Positions 52,845-59,691 of a stretch of DNA of 59,691 bases are shown piece after piece (the first letter of the stretch is position 1; each line of letters starts with the position of its first letter). The translations under genes were made by a program, and so were the position numbers. This DNA comes from Kiritimatiellales bacterium. GTDB taxonomy: Bacteria; Verrucomicrobiota; Kiritimatiellia; Kiritimatiellales; Pontiellaceae. The notes below the pieces were generated by a model. That model was given only the letters and a program-made list of their open reading frames with translations. It ran no database searches and was not told the origin of the DNA. Where the stretch lies: assembly GCA_021734595.1 (NCBI GenBank), contig JAIPIO010000002.1, positions 1 to 59,691 on the forward strand, read 5' to 3'.

Positions 52845-52855
52845 CCGTTTCCCGT

Positions 52856-55480
52856 CTACGGCTGATAAACCAGACGCACCCGCATATACAACCGGGGCGT
52901 AACCAGAACCGGCGCAACCGCCTGGTAGGTCTCCACATCGGCCGCCAGTTCGTATTCCGATGCGGTAATTTCCTCTACTGCTGAATCCGACGAATCCCAA
53001 TTCTCCAAATCGGTCGACACCTCGACAATATACTCAATATCCACCGCGCCCTGGTTCTTGAACACATCCAAACAGCAGCGACCGTCACGGAACACCAGTT
53101 GCGGCCGGCGGGAATCCTCAGGATTGAGCGGATTCATTCCGAATGCATAGCGCTGGAGGTGGTCCACTCCGGTATTGCCTGAATCGCCGGCGGCGAATTC
53201 CTCCGGCGTTTCGGTTGAACCGGGGAACTCGCGCGCCTGCCAGTCCGCCAGGCTGTCGCGGCGGTCCGCCAGAATCACGCGCGCAGAATGCACATCGGCC
53301 AGCACATATTCTGCATTTTCCGATATGGAAATCTGGACGGTCTCAGCCCCTCCAGCGAGCTCCCCGTCGGCCAACGGAAGCAAATCTATCGGAACCGTAG
53401 TCTGACCGGGACTGAAGTTTACGTATGCCGGCACACGCCGGTAATCCGTACCGTTTTGTGCGCTCCCCCCGATCGACAAACGTACCAGCAGGCTGTTGGC
53501 CGTCTGGCCATTGCGTGTAACAAGCACTGTCGCCGGAGCCAGCGGATCTTTTGAGGCCAGGCCTTCAAGCAATTCCACCCCCACCACCGCCTGAAGATCC
53601 TTGATCGTCAGACTGGCGCGGTCTGCACTGTGCAGGCAATACCCGTTGCCGGGTTGCAGCAGCAGCTCCACGGTTTCAGCCGGTTCCACCGTGCTGTCCG
53701 CAAACGGACTGACCGTCAGGGTCACTTGATCGACACCTGCGGCAAAAACCACCGCCGTGTCCAGCGCGGAATAATCGGTTCCGTTCACCGCAGAACCGCC
53801 CAAAGAAACCGTTACATCAAGTTCGGCGGATAAATCTCCGACACGGCTCAGTATGAACGTTCCCGAATTGTTTCCGTTTTCCGACGCTTCCGCATCGGAT
53901 ACCGCCACTGAGATTCGCGGCAACAGCCAAAGGGAACCCGCCAGTACATCGCTGTTCAAAACAAGGTCATACGCCTCCTGGCTATCGACTTGCACATTCT
54001 GCAGCGACACTACTAAGTCAGTGAAGGCCCCACCGTTGCCGTCCAGGTTCAGTCCCATCAAGGTGTTGGTTCCATCCGAATCAAAACGAAGGTAGTCATC
54101 CACTAGCCCGAACGCCCCGCCAAGGACACCGGAAAGATCAATCACATCGCCCTCTTCCGGAGAAAAGTCCGTGATCGTATCGACCCCAAGATCGCTTTCA
54201 TCAAAAACAAACCGGTCGGCTCCACCGCCGCCCGACAACACATCCGCACCGGTTCCGCCAACCAGCATATCGTTCGCCATGCCGCCGGAAAGCTCGTCAT
54301 CGTTGCGTCCGCCGGTCATCATCTGTCCGACTTCGTTTCCAAAGGCTGGAACATAGGCGGCGGCATATTCCTGGTCGGTCAGCTCCGAGCTTGGCGCAGA
54401 AACGGCCACGGGACCATAGTCATCCTGACCATCCCATACCACGGCATCCTGAAGCAATCCCACCGCATAGGCGCGTTGCCTGCGCATCTCCTTCAGCGAT
54501 GACGGCACAGTCTCGGCAGGTTCGAAGAAGGAGACGGCCAACGTACCTGTACTCGCGGCATGCGAGCCATCTTCGTCCCGCACACTCAACACAAACAGAT
54601 CATTACTGACGCTTCCACCGTCATGGACAAAGACCACTTTGCCATCCGTCACATCCTGCTGGCTGAATTCAGCGCCGGCAGTCAACGGCAGGTCGGGAGC
54701 TTCCGGGATTGAAACCTGATTGCGATGCACTAGCGTTCCCTTGGTCGGTGCGCTAACCAATGTGTAGATAAGATCCTCGAAAGCACTGTCGATATCATCA
54801 GTCTTTAGCCGCACCCCGGTTGTGCAACCGGCATAGGCGAGCAATGTTTCCGTAGCGATCTCGGGGATACGGCTGTCCAGCAGCGGATTAAGGCCGCGCA
54901 GGTATTCCTGAAGATTCGATAAACCATCACCGTCCGCATCATCGGCGGCATCGGCCACACGCTGCAAATCAAAGCCGTATTCATCTTCCCACCAATCCGG
55001 GATTCCATCGCCGTCGGAGTCCAACGGAGCCAACGCTATTTCCAAATCCAACCGATAGGTCGCCGCCCGGGTCGCCTGCCCGGCGGCAAACGTGGCCCCA
55101 CTGGGCCCGGTGAATACAGCAGCCAACCCGTCAACCGAAGCGCTGACATGTACATTGGTTTCGGCTATTGGCGGCAAGGGTATGCCCTCGTCCTCCAACT
55201 CATACGCCGATGCGCTGTGCGGCACATCCAACCGATAGCTGTATTGTGCATTTGCCAAGGGATAAAGCTCCGTACGAAGCACCATCTCGCTGCCATCGGC
55301 CTTGAGTATGGTCCATTCCAAAACCCCATCTGCCACCAGGAACGGCTGGGCACCGCCGGTTCCGGTAACCTTGCCGTAAAATACCGTGGAGGGTTCGCTA
55401 ATCGGAGCCGCCAAGACCACTCCGGCCAGCAACACCGCCGCCAAGTTTATGCACACTGCTTTTTTTATGATACTTTTCAT
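52856..55480 (-). CDS. Secreted RTX / Calx-beta multidomain calcium-binding protein
   Basis: The product is 874 residues from ATG 55480 (signal MKSIIKKAVCINLAAVLLAG). At about 150-200 are two TSP3-type calcium segments (DSDGDGIPDWWEDEYG, DADGDGLSNLQEYLRGLNP). At about 213-313 is a CSPG/NG2-like repeat (PTKGTLVHRNQVS, DVTDGKVVFVHDGG). At about 385-450 is an RTX array (GGMANDMLVGGTGADVLSG), then FVFDESDLGVDTITDF, a type-I-secretion-like module. About 520-605 and 645-720 are two Calx-beta domains. The C-terminus (VDHLQRYAFGMNPLNPED ... MRVRLVY) matches the end of the giant protein. It starts 2 bases after the upstream gene. Confidence 0.88.
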   Translation of the reverse strand: MKSIIKKAVCINLAAVLLAGVVLAAPISEPSTVFYGKVTGTGGAQPFLVADGVLEWTILKADGSEMVLRTELYPLANAQYSYRLDVPHSASAYELEDEGIPLPPIAETNVHVSASVDGLAAVFTGPSGATFAAGQATRAATYRLDLEIALAPLDSDGDGIPDWWEDEYGFDLQRVADAADDADGDGLSNLQEYLRGLNPLLDSRIPEIATETLLAYAGCTTGVRLKTDDIDSAFEDLIYTLVSAPTKGTLVHRNQVSIPEAPDLPLTAGAEFSQQDVTDGKVVFVHDGGSVSNDLFVLSVRDEDGSHAASTGTLAVSFFEPAETVPSSLKEMRRQRAYAVGLLQDAVVWDGQDDYGPVAVSAPSSELTDQEYAAAYVPAFGNEVGQMMTGGRNDDELSGGMANDMLVGGTGADVLSGGGGADRFVFDESDLGVDTITDFSPEEGDVIDLSGVLGGAFGLVDDYLRFDSDGTNTLMGLNLDGNGGAFTDLVVSLQNVQVDSQEAYDLVLNSDVLAGSLWLLPRISVAVSDAEASENGNNSGTFILSRVGDLSAELDVTVSLGGSAVNGTDYSALDTAVVFAAGVDQVTLTVSPFADSTVEPAETVELLLQPGNGYCLHSADRASLTIKDLQAVVGVELLEGLASKDPLAPATVLVTRNGQTANSLLVRLSIGGSAQNGTDYRRVPAYVNFSPGQTTVPIDLLPLADGELAGGAETVQISISENAEYVLADVHSARVILADRRDSLADWQAREFPGSTETPEEFAAGDSGNTGVDHLQRYAFGMNPLNPEDSRRPQLVFRDGRCCLDVFKNQGAVDIEYIVEVSTDLENWDSSDSAVEEITASEYELAADVETYQAVAPVLVTPRLYMRVRLVYQP
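54337..54351. repeat. Dispersed palindrome inside the RTX gene
   Basis: TTCCAAAGGCTGGAA is perfect; it is the only perfect copy found in the 18 kb giant-protein locus. It is read V-P-A-F-G-N. Confidence 0.75.
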
Positions 55481-55482
55481 TG

Positions 55483-58400
55483 TCAGTTCCCCGAATATCC
55501 ATAGGTATCGAAAACAAGCTTGATGTCGCTCACCTGGTCGATGAAGCGCCGCAGTCCCTCCTCGGGGTCTGCATTGAAGGTGATTCCCGGTATAATCAGC
55601 ACCCATTCCGTGTTCCAGACGGAGCGCCCCACCAGACGGTTGTTGTAAACCAGTTCAGTTTCGTCCACCTGATCGCCACCGTCGTGATAGGCCCGGAAGC
55701 CCGAGAAACGCCTTATCTCTCCGTATTGGCCGGTTAGCGAGTCGTACAGTGGCACCCACGACGAATCGTCCAGTTCGCTGGTGTCGGATGGCATGGGTGC
55801 TGGAATACTCTGATCCACCACATTCCATATACGGACAACTTCCGGGTCGGGACTATTGGCCACACTCATGATATCCGAACCGGCCGGAACCATGTAGACC
55901 CGGGGGGCCTCAGGCAGATCCTGCAGTACATTGGTGCTCTGATAGTCAGAGAACCAGATTCCGGTGCCGCGAATCTTGGTGGAGAACACGCTCGGATCAT
56001 AAGCATGGTCGCTGCCGCTAAGCGGCTTGCCAAACAGGTTTTCACCGGCCTTGATCGTCGTGCCGAACCGAATAACAAGGCCCGGTTGCGGATCATACTC
56101 GTCGTCGACGTCGTATTCGGAGGCAAACGAACGGCAGTATTGCCGGAACTCGGGAACATCCCACAAATCCTCTACCACGCAGGAAGTCAGCTTCTGTTTC
56201 CACAGGTCGTCTGCATCCCCTCCGGGCGACGGGAAGTTATCTTCATCATCCGGTTGGACATGACCCTTGGGCAGGATGCGGAACAGTTCTGTGCGCAGGG
56301 ACATTTTTCCCACCTCCCACTGCGGATTGCTCAGCCCCATCTGGCCATACAATACGTCGAAGTTGGCCTTCATCTTTGCCAACACCTCCGCCAGACCGCC
56401 GCCACCGATCTGCGGCGTGCCCGAGGAGACGAGGCCCAGACTGCGGGCTTCGACGATGTCTTCCAGCAGAGACTGCGGCGAGAATGGATCCGACGAATCA
56501 AAGTTGGTTTCATAATCATATGCCTTGGCTGCCAGATAGGCGTAGCGGGCAGCCAGGTCGAACGAGGCCCGGTAGTTTTCCAAGGCATGGTTGTGCGCCA
56601 CGCGGAACGTCATGTCCTGGTAGCGGTTCCGTTGTGTTTGAGCGGCCACACGCTTGTTGAATGCCGCACGCTCATCGATCAAACGCGCGCCTTCGTCAAG
56701 CAGTGCGCGGTATTCCGCGGACTTGGCGCGCAACCCTTCAATGGCCTTAAACACCGCAATGCGCTTGGCCGGCTCATCACCGACCAGATCCTCGATTTGC
56801 TTGAGCCACTCTTTTTTGCTCAAGGCCAGCTGCTCGCGCTGTTCCCACAGGTTCAACTCATTCTCAGCGGCGTCCAGCGCAATTTCCAACCCGGTTTTTG
56901 AAGCGCTTAATACGGCATCAAAAATGGTATAGGATGCGTACTCAACGGTCTTGGTAACCTCAAAACCGGCATCCGCCGCAAAAAGCGCATCGCCCGGTGA
57001 AACAGCAACACCGCCGGTCGGCAATGTCTCGGGCAGCGCCGCCTGGGCGGTTTCAATAACCTTGTACGTTACATCCTTCTTCACCTGAAGTGCCTTGGAT
57101 ACCGCCTCAAGTGCCGTGACGGTGCCAAGAATCCCCTTTTTCAAACGAGTGAACACTTCATTCTTAACCTGCATTGCGTCTGCGGAAACCCACTTTGCAT
57201 CCGTCAACCGCAAGGTCCGTATGATACTTCCGGCGAGAGCATCCCATGATGCAATCGCATTGGCAACGGCGGCCTCCTGCTGGAGCATCGCACTGAGCTG
57301 CTGCTGAAGTTTGCCTTCGCTAAGGCGTGAACCCCACGCATCGGGTGCCTGGAAGGAATAACCGGCCGTCGTGACCGGCATCAATCCGGTCAGCCCTTCA
57401 AGCGGAACCTTGGGCGATTCCAAGTCCGTATAATCAACGCTGTATAGCCCATCCTGCACCTTGGCCTCGACGCCGCCTCCCGCAGCGGCCGCAAAATCAC
57501 CTGCGAACGACGGGGCGTAGAGATTCCGCCACGAACTGGCAACGTCCAACGACATCGCATGCGGTGCGCCCAAATAGTTGACATCGAAATTTAACAGATT
57601 CAGCGCGTTCAGCGACGGCGTCGTCCAACTCAACTGATCATTCATGTCACCGCCGTCCAGCACACCATCGGCATCGAAACTCGCAAAACTGGCCGCCGGA
57701 CCCGGAACCGTATCATTGTTGATTTCACGCACGCCAATATACATGTGCAGGGCCAAGTCTGGACCATCATAGCCAGCCGGATAAAGCTGGCCGGACCCAA
57801 TGGTGCCTTCATAGGGCCTGCCGAAAATCTGTATCAGTTTGTTCCGGTAGTTCAGGTCCTGCTGGAAGGTCGTGTTGCGGTAGTCGGCCTCGGTGGTTCC
57901 TATCTTGCGCAGCATGTTGGCCGCCTTGTTGGCATGGTCCCAGGTTGCCTGGGTATTGACCAGTGCCTTGACCGCACGCTCATAGATCTGCCCAAAGTGC
58001 GTAGCGAGATCCGTCCGTCCAAAGCTGATATACTGTGGATCGATATCCATCGGTACGGCATCGCGTGCCACCCCCAATGGATTATATCCGTTGTTGGCAT
58101 GGTCAAAGGTCCGCTGCACCGCATTCAGATTGGCCGAAATAACGGAAATATCAGAATTGGATTTTCGATCCACCTTCTGAATGCCCTCCAGCGTTTCATT
58201 CGGATGAGTGGAAGGCAGCAACGCATTGGCGGTGATCCAATCGAAGTAGGCACCCTGCCCCGCCCGGCGCGCCCATCCCTGGACCCCCCAGCCACGGAGC
58301 TCATCGCTATCCGTATAGCCCTGCCACTGGGCCGTGGATTCCTCAACATATTTCTCGCGATAGGTCAGATCCACGATCTCCGCGCCGGCCTGAGCCTTGG

Positions 58401-59691
58401 CCGCCGCCATCTGGGCGAACTTGCGCTCATCCAGGAAATCCACCTTCATGACAACATCCATCAGATTGTAGAATTCCGAGCGCGATACCCAGTTGAAGTA
58501 TTTATGGTTGAGCAGATCATACTGATTGCGCAACGCGGTAAGATAATGCCCCCAGGCATCACCGTGTCCCTGCGGATACATTGCCATGGCATCGTCTTCA
58601 TCCACAAAGCCGTCCATGTTCACATCGGATATATTATAGTTCACCGCATAGGCCGCCTCGCCTTCGCCTTTGGTGAAGTTCCAGAACAGGCGGTTGTAGA
58701 CCGGCCGGGCAAAGTTGTCGTCCACGCCGCGCAACATAGCCAGCTCTTCCTCGATTAGTGTGCTCATCTGGTTCTGGAAGGCAAATATCGACGGGGCAAG
58801 GCTTCCATAGGCCGCGCTTTCGCTACCGTGGCCGATGGTCGGATCAAGCGCATCGGTATAGGCCTCGTTGGCCAAAAGCATATAGAAATCGCTGATGCGC
58901 GTGGCGGCCAGCTGCAGTGCATTGGCAATGGCCGGAGTGGATACCGGACGCGACAGGTCGATGCTCAGGTCCCGTCCCCGCTTGAGAATGGTTTCATAAA
59001 GTTCGATCAAACCAACATTTTCAATAACATCCTTATCGGGATTGAGCGCCACCGGGCCTTCATAGCGCGCGCCGAACTGCGCCAGCATGCTGACCACCGT
59101 TGAGGGGCTGTCCCCTTCGAAATCGCTGATGCGCGCTTCGTAGGGATTCACCGCATCCAGCACCCGCTTGATCCAGCCCATCACCAGTTGCGCCTTGTAG
59201 TCCGGGATACCATAGTTGTAGACGCCTAGCGGATCGGAATTGCCCGCGCCCGCCCAGGTAAAGTTCACCTCGTCTTTGCCGTCCAACTGCGGAACATCCC
59301 AGTCGATCCCGTTCACCGCATCGTTTTCATGACGGTAGCGGCAGAACCACCAGGTGTCTGCCAGCAGGGCTTCCGGTGCATTCGGGTTGCCCTTAAGCGT
59401 CACTTCGTAGCGGGCCTTGCCCTGTTGCCCGCTCAAATCCGGGAACAGTTTCCAAGGAGATGTTTCCGCATCGTACAGCGGGTCATCCGGCGGGGGAACA
59501 TCCAGGCTGCCGTCGTCGGGACGGTACCACCATTCAAAGAAAAGCGAGTCCGCATGGGCCCCGAAATCACCTTGGTGGCGCAACACTACGTTTTCATCAA
59601 AAACATTGTCAGACAGTACGGTCTTAATGGCGCCGCGATAGCGTTCGCTCCGATCCACCTTGATGACATACGGGGTTATGGGCGATCCGCC
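55483..59691 (-). CDS. Giant helical protein of unknown family (partial, runs off the right edge)
   Basis: The frame is open to the window edge with 1,402 residues visible and no start within it; GTG 59658 is only an internal codon. Near visible residue 357 is an EF-hand/dockerin-like NISDVNMDGFVDEDDAMAMY. Long helical stretches follow (WDHANKAANMLRKIGTTEADYRN; about residues 830-1040 LEIALDAAENELNLWEQREQL and ERAAFNKRVAAQTQRNRYQD), probably coiled coil. The last 300 residues are beta-rich, ending VSDIKLVFDTYGYSGN. I do not recognise the family. Helical spacing resembles Tc-toxin A shells only loosely. It heads the four-gene unit. Confidence 0.7.
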   Translation of the reverse strand, partial: GGSPITPYVIKVDRSERYRGAIKTVLSDNVFDENVVLRHQGDFGAHADSLFFEWWYRPDDGSLDVPPPDDPLYDAETSPWKLFPDLSGQQGKARYEVTLKGNPNAPEALLADTWWFCRYRHENDAVNGIDWDVPQLDGKDEVNFTWAGAGNSDPLGVYNYGIPDYKAQLVMGWIKRVLDAVNPYEARISDFEGDSPSTVVSMLAQFGARYEGPVALNPDKDVIENVGLIELYETILKRGRDLSIDLSRPVSTPAIANALQLAATRISDFYMLLANEAYTDALDPTIGHGSESAAYGSLAPSIFAFQNQMSTLIEEELAMLRGVDDNFARPVYNRLFWNFTKGEGEAAYAVNYNISDVNMDGFVDEDDAMAMYPQGHGDAWGHYLTALRNQYDLLNHKYFNWVSRSEFYNLMDVVMKVDFLDERKFAQMAAAKAQAGAEIVDLTYREKYVEESTAQWQGYTDSDELRGWGVQGWARRAGQGAYFDWITANALLPSTHPNETLEGIQKVDRKSNSDISVISANLNAVQRTFDHANNGYNPLGVARDAVPMDIDPQYISFGRTDLATHFGQIYERAVKALVNTQATWDHANKAANMLRKIGTTEADYRNTTFQQDLNYRNKLIQIFGRPYEGTIGSGQLYPAGYDGPDLALHMYIGVREINNDTVPGPAASFASFDADGVLDGGDMNDQLSWTTPSLNALNLLNFDVNYLGAPHAMSLDVASSWRNLYAPSFAGDFAAAAGGGVEAKVQDGLYSVDYTDLESPKVPLEGLTGLMPVTTAGYSFQAPDAWGSRLSEGKLQQQLSAMLQQEAAVANAIASWDALAGSIIRTLRLTDAKWVSADAMQVKNEVFTRLKKGILGTVTALEAVSKALQVKKDVTYKVIETAQAALPETLPTGGVAVSPGDALFAADAGFEVTKTVEYASYTIFDAVLSASKTGLEIALDAAENELNLWEQREQLALSKKEWLKQIEDLVGDEPAKRIAVFKAIEGLRAKSAEYRALLDEGARLIDERAAFNKRVAAQTQRNRYQDMTFRVAHNHALENYRASFDLAARYAYLAAKAYDYETNFDSSDPFSPQSLLEDIVEARSLGLVSSGTPQIGGGGLAEVLAKMKANFDVLYGQMGLSNPQWEVGKMSLRTELFRILPKGHVQPDDEDNFPSPGGDADDLWKQKLTSCVVEDLWDVPEFRQYCRSFASEYDVDDEYDPQPGLVIRFGTTIKAGENLFGKPLSGSDHAYDPSVFSTKIRGTGIWFSDYQSTNVLQDLPEAPRVYMVPAGSDIMSVANSPDPEVVRIWNVVDQSIPAPMPSDTSELDDSSWVPLYDSLTGQYGEIRRFSGFRAYHDGGDQVDETELVYNNRLVGRSVWNTEWVLIIPGITFNADPEEGLRRFIDQVSDIKLVFDTYGYSGN

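Noticed and set aside
55483..59691. First giant protein as a Tc-toxin A subunit
   Set aside because: Only the helical texture is similar; no TcB/TcC genes or recognisable TcA translocation domain are visible.

Overview
The window most resembles the chromosome of a PVC-group bacterium of the Kiritimatiellota type (a Pontiella-like marine anaerobe). This rests on paired CxPSR sulfatases next to alpha-galactosidases, very large secreted multidomain proteins, Gfo/Idh/MocA oxidoreductases, a GxGYxYP protein and DUF1080. It is inferred from gene content and was not tested against a database. Three tRNA genes are present: Arg-CCG, Arg-CCU and Lys-UUU. No rRNA, CRISPR array, transposase or phage gene was found.

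Layout. 1-9.5 kb holds mixed housekeeping genes: an edge-truncated PQQ-type beta-propeller, serC, HAD and NUDIX hydrolases, a dGTPase-like HD hydrolase, trmB, an ABC-2 permease and a tandem pair of small secreted paralogues. 9.9-14.9 kb is a probable sugar or polyol catabolic operon: a ROK regulator, two Gfo/Idh/MocA oxidoreductases and a non-canonical Nramp-like transporter. 15-17.8 kb is a periplasmic redox operon: a MauG/CcpA-like dihaem peroxidase, a Tat metallophosphoesterase and a monohaem cytochrome c. An Rh-type ammonium channel follows on the other strand. 19.5-29.2 kb is a minus-strand cluster that looks dedicated to sulfated galactose-containing glycans: SGNH hydrolase, GxGYxYP protein, two sulfatases, GH36 and GH27. 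29.4-32.5 kb is an AT-richer insert encoding an HDAC-family deacetylase and an unusual ATP-grasp ligase / DmpA-type peptidase fusion, with a long hairpin in the putative leader. 33-41 kb holds DUF1080, CpXC/SrkA/HAD, a degenerate NYN protein, glgC and a GntR-controlled aldolase/dehydrogenase operon with a clear operator. 41.5-59.7 kb is one minus-strand locus of four genes for giant secreted proteins with a dedicated parvulin-type lipoprotein between them.

The most unusual signal is not a gene. A 15-bp palindrome, TTCCARNNNYTGGAA, occurs about 24 times with both pentamers perfect, against about 0.06 expected by chance for ten fixed bases in 60 kb. Eleven or so further copies are near matches. 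Copies lie between genes, form terminators, sit at ribosome-binding sites, and lie inside genes. Most in-gene copies are read in the single frame F-Q-x-L-E. In three places two palindromes flank a second palindrome, CCGTCRGYTGACGG, making a composite element. The other strong candidates are the ligase/peptidase fusion locus and the giant-protein locus.
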